Below are positions 1 to 11,301 of a stretch of DNA of 64,000 nt, in pieces. Source of the DNA: Aquatica leii. Taxonomy: Eukaryota > Arthropoda > Insecta > Coleoptera > Lampyridae. The translations under genes and the position numbers were made by a program. The notes under the pieces are model-generated. The model had not been told where the DNA came from and ran no database searches. It was given only the letters and a program-made list of their open reading frames with translations. The stretch covers positions 230,228,532-230,292,531 of the forward strand of contig CM069432.1 of the NCBI GenBank assembly GCA_035610365.1. Reading direction: 5' to 3'. Numbering within the stretch: the first letter of the stretch is position 1; the number at the start of each line of letters is the position of its first letter.

Positions 1-1697
1 CATTTTCCTTTATGTTCTGCAAAAGTGATTCTAGGACTTCAATAATCTCAGTATAGTGGCTTTTCATAATCGCAATGGCTTCGTACCTTGCACTCCACCG
101 TGTTTCAATAAGACGTTTGACACCTTGACCTGTAATGTCGGTAAGAACTTTCGAGCGGTGAGTGGAAGACAAAAAATAATTAAAAACTCTATCCATAGTA
201 CTAAAAAACGTAACTGAGTTCACTGCTACTGACGCTGCGTGTACTCCCACCAGATTTATGTTATGGTTACTGCACGCAACATATTGAGCATTTGGGTTGC
301 CTTGATACGGGTTTGTACACCAAAATGTATTCCCGACAGCTGCGTTGTCGTATGCTTGTCTACGCATGTCCAATCCATTGCTTTCAATTTTGTCTAGAAT
401 CATTTTTGATATATCCTCAGCCTTTTTCCCTTCGGTTTCAAGAAAGTCGCTGAATGATTCCATCACTTGGTGTCGTCGAGTTTTATATAACGCAGTATTT
501 GACTCGTTTGGTCTTTGTGTGACAAATCTGGTGTACTATCGAATACAATAGTAAAGTACTTGGCTTCCTTCACTTCAGCGAGTATCTTTTTTCGAACGTG
601 ATTGCCTAGACAGTTTATGAATTCATTTTGGATTTCGGGTGATAGGTAAGACACGCAAACTTTTTTTTGCAGCTTCACTTTTGTGAGATGTTCACAAAGA
701 ACTAGATCGTACTTGGCAAGAAGATGAACAAGTGCTAGAAAGTTGCCTTTATTTCCAGTGGCACTATCATCCATAATCTCCCTGTGACCTCGGAATGCCA
801 GATTTTGTTTAGCAAGAAATCTAATAATATCTAGTATCCTGACCAACAACTGCTTCCACTTTTGCTCTTATTTGACAATCACATTATGTGCTTCTTTGTC
901 GATGGTTGTACCAGCTTGCAATCTTCTCTCCAGACATTTCCACGTATTGAAGTTTTCATTATGTGCTTGATTCATGTTCTGAAACTTTGTGGATTTAGTT
1001 TCTACCATGGGTTGAAACCATCAATAGTGTTGAATCCAGATTTTTTGGTGGCAACTACTATCCCAAACAATCGGCAGCAGAAACAAAACAATGATCCTTT
1101 AGAAGGGGAATAGGCCATCCATGTCCTCAATACCTTTTCGCCATTTGGCAAAGTTCGAAAAAACCATTCACGGTTTAATTTTCTTGTTACTCCCTTGGGT
1201 CCCTTGGTAGAATCTTCTGACCCTAGCCGATTCACTTCAGCGAACTTACAATCAAGATGCTGCACTGTTTTATAACCTCGAGCTACAAGTAGAGTTCAAA
1301 GATTATCGGAAATGAGAATAGGCCAAGTTCCAATATAACTGATTGATTCATCCGCATACTCATCCTTAGCTTGTGTGGTTGTGGAGTCACCAGTATCTTC
1401 ACCTTGAAAGCTATCGATCTCTTCGTTTTCCATTTCAATTTCTTATGATTCCGATTGCGCACTCATTGCAGCTGTTTCATTAGGTAAAACTTCATGGTTA
1501 ACAATACAGCCACTAGTAGACGGGGCACATTTTTCACTTGTAGTGACACTAGTTTCTATATCATGTTCAGTCACACCTCTTTGGGTAACTGATTCTAAAT
1601 ATTTGAGTAAAGCTCCCTTATTTTTTTAGATTCTTCCTTCCTAGCTTTTTTTTGTTTCCTGTAGAAATCACCGCTCTCCTCATGTCTCTTTATGATC
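1..1697 (-). pseudogene. hAT-type ZMYM1-like transposase pseudogene, N-terminal half
   Basis: Minus-strand remnant of a transposase of the TTF-zinc-finger/DUF4371 group, often annotated ZMYM1-like. From right to left: an exon starting at a TTTCAG acceptor (about 1697); a Lys-rich then acidic N-terminus; the TTF-type zinc finger (1002-1290; WPILIS, then SKGSLFCFCCRLF); DUF4371 (463-849; AFRGHRE, VFDSTPDLSHKDQ); and the start of the RNase H-like domain (1-460; CSNHNINLVGVHAA, LIETRWSARYEAI). It is broken by stops near 1290, 1450, 1008 and 870, and by frame changes near 975 and 465, so it cannot make a full protein. Family use is excision and reinsertion of the element DNA. The C-terminal half lies outside the window. 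Confidence 0.85.
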
Positions 1698-2913
1698 TGA
1701 AAGTAATAAATGAAAACAACATAGAATGAAACTATTTGTATAGGGTTTAATAACTATTTTACGTCAGTATTATAAACGTTTCACTAGACTCTTGTATTTA
1801 TTGAAAACGCTGTAAATCTTGTGATTTTCAAGCAGTGAAGTAGCAGGGCACATGAAACACTAGTAAGTACTACACTATATTAAATTACAGTCCTAGAATG
1901 TAAATGTTTATAGTTTATATTTTAAACAGTAATCACTACACGAAATGAAATATGTAAGTATCCAGGTAAAGTATTAACACTAAAATTTTTATCAAACAAC
2001 ACAAACAGATTTTAATATGTTTATATCACGAAGTAGGTACAGTAAAAGAGTATCCCTGTGAGAGGGTGCAAAAAATCAGTATCACTATCAGTCGATCACA
2101 ACAAACAACACTGTGAGCTTGCTTAATGCTTATTACGTCAATTACGTGTAAAAGCGCCTGTTTAGTGTTTACATATTACTTTGACGGGGGCAGTTATAGT
2201 CACCTCTTTGTTTTCTTAAAAGAATTTTTTAGGATTTCCTCAGAGGCAAAAATCACATCTGGTTTTTGTATTATCTAGCTAAAGTAAAAGAAGGATCATA
2301 AAAACTGTCAATTTTCTATTTTACATGCGTCACGTTGTCGGTTACCAACAGATTTGAACGGTTGTAATAGCTATTTATGATAAGTGTTAAAAGTAACGTT
2401 TTACTTTTTGAGTGAAAAAAGTTGCGAAATGAGCGAAAGCGACAAGAGGTCAGTTAATTATTTTATTTCTGATAGAGATATTATAAGCTTATATCTTCAT
2501 AGTATTCATAGTTACGATATCAATCAAGAGGGTCATAATTCCCTTGGGATATTAAGATGCTATAATTCCCTCTATCTAATTTCGATAATAAAAGCGGCTC
2601 GTTTTTAATGTGCGCGACTTAAACGCAGGTGTTCAATAGATAAGACAAGAGTGCAAACCATATTTTTATAAGATAATTTCATTCTATTTCTTATAGCGAC
2701 ATTTGGTAGTTGGGGAATGTTAACGTGAACTCTTCTTTTATCTTTGTCGTACCCGCATTCAAATTCTTTTATCTTTGTCATACACACACAACAATTATTG
2801 TGACATTTGCCGTGAAGTTTTTTTTATTTATTTAGTTTTTGAAAATTAGCCGCCCTCCCGATGATACCGCCCAGGGTGGTCCGCACCTCCACCCCCCCCG
2901 CGCTACGCCACTG
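1..2913 (-). mobile_element. hAT/ZMYM1-like transposon, 5' half, cut by window edge
   Basis: Right-hand part of a minus-strand hAT-type element; the rest lies left of the window. The end at 2898-2913 reads inward cagtggcgtagcgcgg, the usual CAGTGGCGTAGC hAT terminus of insects. The left end of the second element of this type (62729-62744) matches it at 13 of 16 bases, as expected for a terminal inverted repeat pair of one family. C-rich subterminal DNA follows at 2860-2900. Positions 1698-2897 form the 5' non-coding part; I recognise no coding there. The 8-bp target duplication cannot be tested because the left end is missing. Confidence 0.75.
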
Positions 2914-3200
2914 AAAATAATTTAAAAAAGTAACTATAAAAGACCCCTCTGTATCCATAAAGTGAAACATTTTGAAAGTCACGTATTTTGGCCAGAATAT
3001 TCCCAGCCGTATAGCCCGAGCCCTGTATGCAAAAACGATTTTTGATATATGTATACAGTTCGTAACAATGATCAGCATTTGCCTACTAATTTCAAATTTG
3101 AAATACTTGTCATCTACATTATTACTCTGATATTTTTAACATTGACTAAATTCAGTACGTTGATCTGACAGTTCTACTATTTACAGCCAACTTTATATTA

Positions 3201-4398
3201 GGAGGACCGAAAAGTAATGTCGTTTTTGCACATGTTGACATTCGATAATCGTTCGCCAGTTTATTGTGTATCTCGAACACGTGCACAGGTTATTTTTATA
3301 TTAGTGTGACTTGTTCACTTCTAAATTATTTAAAATCAAATAGTTTTTTTTGCAAATTGGGGTGAAATGGCGTGCGAAATACAGGAAGTGCATTAACTTT
3401 TTGATTTTCGCAAGGGTAGTAACGCAATAGTTGCGACTAAGAACATTAGCGATGTTTACCCAGATTCGTTAGATGTTCGCAAATGCCAAAGATGGTTTTC
3501 CAAGTTTAGATCTGAGAATTTTGATCTTTCTGACGCCCATCGACCAGGAAGACCAATGTCATTAGGCAACAACGTTTTTAGGCAGAGAATTGTCGAACAC
3601 CCTTAACCAACTTTGGTCGACCATCCAGGAACATTTGTACCAGATAGGAAAAATCAGCAGAGCAGGTGTTTCCCCCATAATTTGTCAGAGCAAAACAAAG
3701 CCAACAGGTCAACCACGTGCAATGCATTGATTCAACGGCACCATGCAGAACCGTTTCTTGATCGTTTGCTTGGAGATGAAAAATGGGTTCTATACGACAA
3801 TCCAAAACGCAAAAAGCAGTGGCTCTGCCCAAATGAACCAGCACGCAGTACTGCAAAGCCGGGATTACACCCCAAGAAGGCGCTTCTGTGTGTTTGGTGG
3901 AGCATCTGCGGAATCGTCCACTTTGAAGTGCTTAATCCTGGACAAACTGTTAATGCGGACCTTTATTGTTAACAATTGGATCGAATGAACCAAGCTCTAG
4001 TTGAGAATTACCCGGCTATCGTCCACAGAAAAGGTGTCATTCTTCAACATGACAATGCAAGGCCGCACTGTGCAAGACGGACGCTAGAAAAAATTAATGA
4101 ATTGGGATGGGATATTCACCTGATATCGCACTTTCAGATTTTCATTTGTTCCGATCTCTACAGCACTTTCTAAGTAACAAAAAATTTCAAACTTTGGACG
4201 ACTTAAAAAATGGCATCTCCAGATATTTTGATGACAAACCAATAGATTTTTTTCGGTCTGGTATAGAAAATTTGCCCACTAGATGGCAAAAGATTGTGGA
4301 AAATGTGGGTGATTATATCATTGATTAAAAATAAATATTATAAAAAAATTATTCGTTTCAATTTAACGTAAAAATACGACATTACTTTCCGGTCCCCC
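3201..4398 (+). mobile_element. mariner element (about 1.2 kb)
   Basis: The left end at 3201 (ggaggaccgaaaagtaatg) is mirrored by the right end (3' side at 4398), which reads inward gggggaccggaaagtaatg. The ends therefore form terminal inverted repeats of about 28 bp with a few mismatches. TA dinucleotides flank both sides (3199-3200 and 4400-4401), fitting mariner insertion at TA, although the exact junction is blurred by mutation. The length of about 1.2 kb is normal for a mariner. The only gene inside is the dead transposase. Confidence 0.9.
3367..4328 (+). pseudogene. mariner transposase pseudogene (DD34D type)
   Basis: The reading starts at ATG 3367. The paired helix-turn-helix region follows (FRKGSNAIVATKNISDVY, then KCQRWFSKFRS), then the DDE/D domain. 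First Asp: 3775-3777 in GDEKWVLYDN. Second: 4051-4053 in LQHDNARPH. Third: 4137-4139 in ALSDFHLF. Stops occur near 3390, 3604 and 3970. The distance between the second and third Asp codons is 86 nt rather than the 105 nt of the D34D spacing. A 19-nt deletion has therefore removed most of the segment before YSPD and shifted the frame. The element is dead and could only be moved by a transposase from another copy. Confidence 0.9.
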
Positions 4399-7385
4399 AT
4401 ATATATCACACACACAAACATCACTACGTTCGAATGCACAAAGTTGCACTTTAAGTTTTTTGAAAAACAGTTACACACACCTTGTATATCCAAAATAGAG
4501 AAAAATTATCTTAAAATTTTATTTTTGAATAATCTAATTTACTTTAAAAAGTTATTTATAAATTACTATTTAATTCTAATTCTTACAAATTCGGTTTGTA
4601 TTTGTGTTCATCTGCGTTTACTAACATAGGTACATGTCTTACAAATGTTTTTATTGTCTAGTACAGTAAGCATTTTATTAACAAAATACAAACTTTTTGT
4701 AAAATATATGTACGTTATAATTTATTTTTATTATAAACTCTTGAACCTTAAACATAATTGGTGTAATAGTGAAAACTACTAGCAGTTTTATTGCTCTGTC
4801 AAGTTTTGCAACTATCTAATACTACATTATTGTTTAATTTAAATAAGTATAATGTTTGACTTGTCATAACATTACCACACATTACAACTGATGCGGATTA
4901 TTAAATTATTAGAAATCCGGATTACACCTCATATAGAATATAATAAACCGGATTATGGTAGCGTTAAGATTATATCCTGTCCTTACTGAAGACTTTTGTA
5001 GCAGTCATTAATGTTCCAAATAATTAGTAATTTAAGTTTACTTTGTTACACAAAGTGTTACTACAGTAACACTTCTATTAGCGATTATTTTACTCATAAA
5101 AACAAATAATTGTAGAATTGGATATTTTTGTAAAAATACTAATTTAAATGTCAAATAAGTAAATTATGCAAAATAATAATTAAAATCTGAGTTACATGTA
5201 TGTACATACGTGCAAAAATGTTTACATATGACTAATGCTATTATACACAAGTATGTAGGTACAACTTTAATTTGTCTATTATGGTAATCGTAATAGTTAA
5301 TAGAGGTCACCTTATTTAGGCACCATCGATATCAATTTAGTAGTTATATTCCAGTGGTTATAGAAGTCAATAAATAGGATTATAAATTGAGTATTTATGA
5401 ATGTTAGAAAGCGATATTTTGATATTATTGCACCATATAGTAGAGCCAGTTCGTATAGGCGATTCAATTCTGGATTATTTACGTTGTGCGTTAAGCAATT
5501 TCACGCTACAATACCTGTTACCTTCGTGTTTTTGAAATAAGGTAAAATGAGATAGACTATATCGCAAGACATAAATAAAGAGAATTAATCCGGAGTTCGA
5601 CTTGTATTGTCAAAACCACGCCTGCACGTATAAGAGAGCGTACAAAAATATTTGCTTAACATTTATTTTAGTTTATTGTACTTTATATTTTTTCCTGTTT
5701 ATATGTGTTATAAATTTGTAGCTTCTGTTTTGTACAACTATCAGCACAATAAAGAAAAAGGTTTATTTTGAATACGAACACCCACAGATAAGATGTCGAA
5801 AAAACAATCGTATCATTATTTAAATATTCATCTTTTGCTTATATATTTATTTAATGTAAATTTGTAATAATTACATGAGAATTATATTGTATCTAATAAC
5901 TAGCGGATGTTATCGTTTAAGAGACTATGTGACTGATTCTTTTTGATCGTAATTATACATTTCTAGATAATTTTAAAATTGATTATATAATTATAATGCT
6001 ATTTGTATCCAAGAATTAAGATGTAATTTAAAATCCTTTTTATTATAATTATTAAAGTAATTTCAACTTATTAATTCTTTTATATAATTTATTGTAACTT
6101 GTTGTACTTGAGGAAATTAAAATAGAAGAGCCGGTTTATACGATGTAAGAATGTACAAATTGCTTTTAATGTTAACTAAATGTACTTAAATTTAAAAAAA
6201 TCAAACTGATTATTTTGGTTTAGTTAAAATTTAAATATAAAAAAAGTTTAAACCTAAATTAGCTTTCAAATACCTACGTCAAAAATGTAGAAAATACTAG
6301 TGGTATTATTAAACTATTTATGAAACATGGTAAACATATTTTACTTATTTATTTGTTTAAATATAATACTGTGTATAAGCATAGTATTTTTGCTAAGTAA
6401 TAGTATTACTTAATTTTTAAGATATGTGCTGTCTACCAATCAACAATGGTTTAAGCATTTATATAAAGCTTAAATGTTATAAACAAAAGGAACAATTAAA
6501 AACATATATACAAGACGTGTACTACTTTTATTTAATTTAATTAAACAATTGTATTTTTTTGTATTTTGTAGCTATAATAGCGAGTGCAAACTATACATTT
6601 TTTTCTACCAAATGTGAATCATTTTGCGTTATATCAAAATTGGTGTTAAGTGATAAAGTAGCCAAAAAAGACTTGAAAAAGAGATGCGAGCACGGCTGTG
6701 ACGCGAGTGCAACTAATTTTGAAAATTGTTAAAATTTTTATATTAAGATGCTTTCGATTAAAACGTTATTTGATCAGTACGACTTACAACTGCAAAATCA
6801 TAAATGATTATATTTTTTATTAATTAGATTAGTCTTGTCAATTTGTGTCAATTTTACAAGGGTATTTATAATTTATCAAAACTCAAAATGAATGATCGAA
6901 AATTCTGATTTGAATACAGTACTGTAAAAGAATGCTCTATACCATGTCATGTCAAAAAATAATGAATATTTTTTGTTTTTATTAGAAGAAAAAAGGTAAG
7001 AAAAGTCAAAAGGTGCGTTGACGCACTATTGGTCACAAGTGTGAAGTGGCTACACAGCACATGTCATACATTTGATGAGGCATCAAAGTGTAATCTCACA
7101 GTCACTCGTCATCAAGCTGTAATAATAGTTGGTGCATATAATAATAATTTAGTTAAAAGTGGACCACTTACATTTCAGTGAACACAATACAGGTTTAGTG
7201 AATCGCTTCGGTTTTTTTTGAATGTATAATATACCACTATAAAAAGCGGAAAGAAAGTTAAAAACCGCATTAGAGAAACTAAAGTAGTGGAAGAATTAGA
7301 ACGGGAAAGAAACGAAGTTACGTATTTTCAAACTTGCATAAATTTAGTAACGCTACGGATTATTTTTCTTTTGTTGGTAAAAAAA
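4399..7385. other. AT-rich DNA with no recognised gene
   Basis: Begins with a short TA/CA microsatellite (about 4399-4418). The rest is AT-rich with frequent stops on both strands. I see no coding motif, terminal repeat or RNA gene. The last 400 bases (about 6970-7380) look slightly less AT-rich and could be flanking DNA of the Harbinger element that PLE1 landed in, but I could not show this. Confidence 0.5.
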
Positions 7386-7386
7386 A

Positions 7387-7645
7387 ATTCTCAGGTTGGC
7401 AAATAGAAAAAGCACGATGAACCAACGATTCAATTACAGAACGTTTCTGTGCAGGATGATGATGAGACGAAGCATGAAGGTATCTGTCTGTGTGGGTAGG
7501 TTTGCGATAGACAGAATGGCCCAGAAGTCCGTCGGGCTTACGAGTCACAAGAACGTCAAGAAATGGAAGAGAACCATTACTTTCGATTTCCATAGTAAAT
7601 TTGATATCTAAATGTTGATTGTTAAGATGATCAAGAAACTTTGAA
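7387..7645 (-). pseudogene. PLE1 reverse transcriptase C-terminal fragment (inverted)
   Basis: Minus-strand reading of about 85 codons covering the end of the Penelope RT: FLDHLNNQH, then GSLPFLDVLVTRKPDG, SVYRKPTHTDRYLH, SHHHPAQKRS and VHRAFSICQPEN. These are the conserved blocks after the YVDD palm motif in Penelope-like polymerases. The catalytic palm is absent. The piece stops where it meets the inverted copy of its own last 39 bases at 7649, which marks the inversion breakpoint. Confidence 0.85.
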
Positions 7646-7687
7646 TCCTTGGTTCATCGTGCCTTTTCTATTTGCCAACCTGAGAAT
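7387..7687. repeat. 39-bp inverted duplication at the PLE1 inversion breakpoint
   Basis: 7387-7425 and 7649-7687 are inverted copies matching at 38 of 39 bases. Both encode VHRAFSICQPEN, on opposite strands, and both fall at the joint between the two PLE pieces. The joint therefore duplicated a short part of the element, rather than simply flipping a segment. Confidence 0.95.
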
Positions 7688-8384
7688 TTAGACTCGGAAC
7701 TTCCTCATCTTACTAGAACCTTAGTGAACAATGGTTATGTAAAGCGAGATATTGATAGAGTTATTAATAGTCGTCTACATCCACGTACTCGATTACCTAA
7801 ACATTTCTACTCCCGAATCCAACCCAAAATTGGCCTTTTTACCCTACATTCACAAGGTTACAGAACAAATATGGAAACTTCTTCGTAAGAATGGTTTTAA
7901 ACCCATATTCAACTCAACAGGCAAAATCTCTCAGATTCTTCCTTCTCCCAAAGACAAATTTCCTACACTTTCATCTCAAGGTCAAATTCCTTGTTCATGT
8001 GGTTTAGTCTACATTGGTGAAAACGATCGTTCCGTCATTACTCGCATTTCAGAACATGATCGTTGTATAAGCAAAAGGTATATTTCCAAGTGTGCGGTTG
8101 CAGAAGATCATTTTACTACAGGTCACAAGACAGATTTTGATAATGTTTCGTTGATTGCCAAATCTCCATTCTTTTTCAACATGAAATTCCGGAAAAGCAT
8201 AGAAATCATCAAACACCCCAATAACTTCCATCGCGATCATGGTTTCAAGCTATCCCCTCTTTGGTTCCCGGCCATTAGTCATTTATCAAAAACACGCCCC
8301 CTAGGAATCGTAACCCAATCAGAGTCGAGCTTAACCACCCGTAACGATCCTTTTCCTTTAAATACGGAGACTATTTCTTCTTAA
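7649..8384 (+). pseudogene. PLE1 linker and GIY-YIG endonuclease, frameshifted
   Basis: The plus-strand reading resumes at VHRAFSICQPEN, overlapping the inverted RT piece, and runs through LTRTLVNNGY. After a frameshift near 7800-7850 it continues with FLPYIHKVTEQIWK to the endonuclease: IPCSCGLVYIGENDRS, TRISEH, AVAEDHFTTGH, and a C-terminus with IEIIKHPNNFHRDHG. The YIG half, the Arg and the Glu of the GIY-YIG fold are present, but the GVY half before IPCSCG looks deleted (SSQGQIPCSCG). The family role is nicking target DNA to prime reverse transcription. This copy should be inactive. Confidence 0.88.
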
Positions 8385-8395
8385 GTCACTTCTAT

Positions 8396-8610
8396 GAAGT
8401 TTAGAATCTGGCTTGGTTCACAAGTTGATTACCTAACTGGGTAGTGGTTCTTTGTTAGATTTTTGTTTGCTTTTTCAAGTTATCGTTTTCTTTCTTACCT
8501 TTTCAGAGTTTAGATTATGGCTTGTTTCACAAGTGGATAACCTAACTTTTGAAAAGTTCTTAGTTAGATTTCGGTTACTTGTTTGAGTTTTGCGATTTAT
8601 CTCACGCCCT
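8396..8610 (+). repeat. two tandem copies in the PLE1 3' untranslated region
   Basis: About 8396-8504 and 8505-8610 are diverged direct repeats. Each has a GTTTAGA start, then GGCTTG-TTCACAAGT-GAT-ACCTAACT, then GTTAGATTT. They lie between the endonuclease stop and the hammerhead-like motif. Confidence 0.75.
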
Positions 8611-8645
8611 GATGAAGCCACTTACGAAAGTGGGCAAAACGTTGG
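8607..8645 (+). ncRNA. hammerhead-ribozyme-like motif, PLE1
   Basis: CTGATGA (8609-8615) is the first hammerhead core strand. A stem II of at least 6 bp (CCACTT with AAGTGG, loop acga) follows, then cAAAAC where a live core has GAAAC. Hammerhead ribozymes are established parts of Penelope-like elements, and the motif sits at the expected 3' end. The G-to-A change in the second strand and an apparent lost C in stem II suggest a decayed ribozyme. Stems I and III were not resolved by eye. Confidence 0.5.
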
Positions 8646-8848
8646 GAACTTCGGTTACCACAACAATGACACGGTCCACACCCGGAAGACATTCTAATGT
8701 TAGTATAATTTGGGGGATGTTTTGCGTGTTGCTTTACACAAGGAGCTGAAAAATGCAATCGGAAAGCGATTATTTTCAGTTTTATTATACGGTATCTAAG
8801 AAAGTAAAGTTAAAAACGTATTTTTTCATACAGGCAAAATAAAAAAGT

Positions 8849-10000
8849 ACAAAGGAAGATTTTACGAGATAACAGCGACCCATTTCACACGAGAGAGATT
8901 GATTTCCAGAAAGTGTTTCGGCTGTCGAGGGATAGTATGCGTCACTTAGTGGAGACTTTGGGTCTCCATTTGGTGAACGCAGAAATGAAATTTGCAATGA
9001 TTCATTATTAAATTTTTGTGGGTTTTTAGTTAACTAGCATTTTTTGCTTCTTGCTGTTACCAGAAAAGTATTGCTCAACATTTTAATATAGCTGTTGAGC
9101 AGTCTCGATTAAGTAGTATAATTGCTGAGGTAACAGATTCAATGATCACAAATTTGTTGGGCCATTATATTAAATTTGCAGAAGGTCCAACGGAACTACA
9201 TGCCGCCAAAACATGGTAAACTTATTCTGGAAACATTGTACAAACTATATGTGAATAAATTATTTTAGGTTTTATGAAAAATACAACTTTTCTGGTGTGA
9301 TCGAAGCAACTCACTGCAGCCAGACTGACCATAATGGCATAAAAAACTGATGATCCAGATCGACCGGGAATCGCATATTACAACCACAAAGGTTTTTATA
9401 GTTTGCATGTCCAAGTGGTAACTAAACATTATTTTAGCAATGTTTTCTGTTTTAATATCAGTTTGTAGATATGTGATGCAAATATGAAAATTTTAAATTG
9501 TAATGCAGACTTTCCGAGATCAACACATGATTCAACTATATGGGACCTCAGCGTGGTAAAAAGACACTTTGAAAGGAAATATTTTGCCAATGAACTGTAT
9601 TCGTCTTGGCTAATTGGTCAGCAGCAATTTGTTATAGGAGATTTAACTTGAAAACTTTATAGGTGATTTAGAATATAATTTCTAACTCTGGTTGATAGCA
9701 CCTTTAAAAAATCCCAATCCTGATTCACCAGGAGGAAGATATACAGCACGACATATTTTAGCAAAGAATGTGATAAAACGGTGCTTTGGTGTGTTGAAAC
9801 AGAGGTTTTGGTGTCTTATTAAACACAAAGTTTTATACTACGGACTGTCAAGATTGTGTTATCTTGTGCCATATTACGCAATATAGCCGTAAAACAATAT
9901 TTGTTACCGATGGAGGTTGTAACGAGGACAATGAAATTAACGTAGTGCAAGATAATTCTTATTTAATAAACCTGAATTATTTACATGAAGAAAAAAAAAA
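8849..10000 (+). pseudogene. PIF/Harbinger (HARBI1-like) transposase pseudogene 1
   Basis: Exon-like blocks on the plus strand: PFHTREIDFQKVFRLSRDSM (8880-8950), IAVEQSRLSSIIAEV (about 9090-9130), FYEKYNFSGVIEATHC (9270-9318), CDANMKILNCNADFPRSTHD (about 9470-9530) and NVIKRCFGVLKQRFWCLIKH (about 9768-9830). A Gln/Asp-rich tail follows. Two catalytic positions are changed: the Asp of the family motif GxIDxTH is Glu (codon 9303-9305), and the catalytic Glu of IERxFGVLK is Lys. AG-ended joints between blocks look like old introns. The stretch after IGDLT is stop-rich. The MYB partner gene faces it at 10.4-10.75 kb. Confidence 0.85.
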
Positions 10001-10047
10001 TTATCGACATGTATTTCAGGGACCAGCAATAGGAATCGTATACTCAT

Positions 10048-10219
10048 CACTAAAGACCGGAAAAATGCATTTTGTATTTGTATTTGTATCTTTTTTTACA
10101 AAGTGAATGTTTGCATTTTTTGGCTAAAATTTCGCCAAAATGAGAAGATTCCATACATTTACCTTAAAAAAAGATTATGTTAATATTCTATACATGCATT
10201 TTTTCCAGTCTTTAGTGTA
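10048..10219. repeat. short inverted repeat between the Harbinger 1 genes
   Basis: A 22-base arm starting cactaaagaccgg at about 10048 pairs with an arm ending ccagtctttagtg at about 10217, with one mismatch and one extra base. The 130-base spacer is AT-rich. It lies between the 3' ends of the convergent transposase and MYB genes. It could be a small MITE or a shared 3' structure. Confidence 0.5.
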
Positions 10220-10419
10220 GAAACACACATTTTAATAAATATTATTTCAGTGACCGCAAACTATTTACATTAAGACCGAAAAATATGTCAGGTTCGTCAT
10301 TTTGTAGCATAGATTTGTCTCCTGAAAAACAGTTGTCATTTAAATTATTGTTTGCAACAAGCAATTAAAATATCAAGTTACGAGAGATATTCACACCTAA
10401 CATATCCGTTATTTTATTA

Positions 10420-10745
10420 TCACCTAAGTGTATTTTCGAAATCAGGCGCAACAGTGGCAGCTCTACCCACAGTACTCGTCAGGTGCAGATGAATTTCTCT
10501 GCTTTTTTTACATTTTATTTTCACTCAGTCCATATCTAAAATAATTAAGTCTATAATTAATCATGAAAACTTTTTCCATTGACTTCGCACATTTCTCCAC
10601 TGCTCTGCGGTTTTTGGAGGTCATTTTCGCTTGCACTTTCAGATGCAGCAAACTCTTTCCACAAATCTTTTATTATATTGCACTCTGTAGGTTTTGATTT
10701 GCCCGACAGTAAAATTCGGTTGTTCTTGATAAAATTGAATTGAAT
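10420..10745 (-). pseudogene. Harbinger 1 MYB/SANT-like DNA-binding protein, broken
   Basis: The minus-strand reading gives FIKNNRILLSGKSKP, then IIKDLWKEFA. After a one-frame shift it gives KTAEQWRNVRSQWKKFS. This is the trihelix MYB/SANT domain of the second Harbinger gene: two helices, then the QWRxxxxxWK helix. A later piece (about 10430-10500) may be the second exon (TSTVGRAATVAPDF). In this superfamily the MYB-like protein binds the ends and helps the transposase. It is convergent with transposase 1, the same layout as in Harbinger 2. Confidence 0.7.
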
Positions 10746-11067
10746 TGAAAAAGCTTTTTTGCATATATCTATTTCACAAAAAAATTAACTCAACATAATG
10801 CACACCAAAAACGAAAATGAATTTTATTATTTCTTACCACGTAGTTTGAAGTTTCAGTCGGGATGGTCATTTCAAAATCTGACGGCCAGAGGTTTTACGG
10901 TTCAGCGCATGCCGTATATTCTGTTCACTCTTATATTTTCAACGATCGTATAGTATTGTTTCTTTTCGTAAAGACGATATTTTTTTCCCAAAATAACGAA
11001 TACTGGGCGAATAGTGGGCGACATATCAATATCGTTAACATACTGATACAGCATAGCTATTTTACTA

Positions 11068-11301
11068 ATGATTGTCAATCGTTATCGTCGACCATTAAAA
11101 TTTGATAACGATTGCACGCTAAATCTAACGAGAGTGTTACAGCATCATTTAGCTGTACGACTAGTGAAAACAAAAAATTGCATTAAAAAAGTTCCATCTA
11201 AAACACCGTTAGAAATTAGTTTCAAACTCGTCGATCACATTATTGTAAAACATGACCAAAAAGCTGGTAGAAGATGCAGATTGTTTTATTTTGTTTTATA
11301 A
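11068..11301 (+). pseudogene. possible piggyBac-type transposase C-terminal fragment
   Basis: A 77-codon plus-strand frame ending DHIIVKHDQKAGRRCRLFYF. The order (PSKTPLE, a short gap, H-x-IVKH, then GRRCRL) resembles the tail of some piggyBac-like transposases just before their C-terminal Cys-rich finger. The finger itself is not there, and upstream codons show no DDE motif. An unrelated chance frame is quite possible. Confidence 0.3.

Larger units (their letters stand above)
7386..8690. mobile_element. Penelope-like element 1 (PLE1), 5' truncated with inverted 5' part
   Basis: Two coding pieces of one GIY-YIG Penelope-like retroelement lie head to head: a minus-strand reverse transcriptase C-terminal piece (7387-7645) and a plus-strand endonuclease piece (7649-8384). 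A duplicated 3' untranslated block (8396-8610) and a hammerhead-like motif (8607-8645) follow. The RT palm and everything upstream are missing. The 5' piece is inverted, as in 5'-inverted insertions known from target-primed reverse transcription. Harbinger 1 coding sequence begins soon after, so this copy may have landed just upstream of that transposase. Confidence 0.85.
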
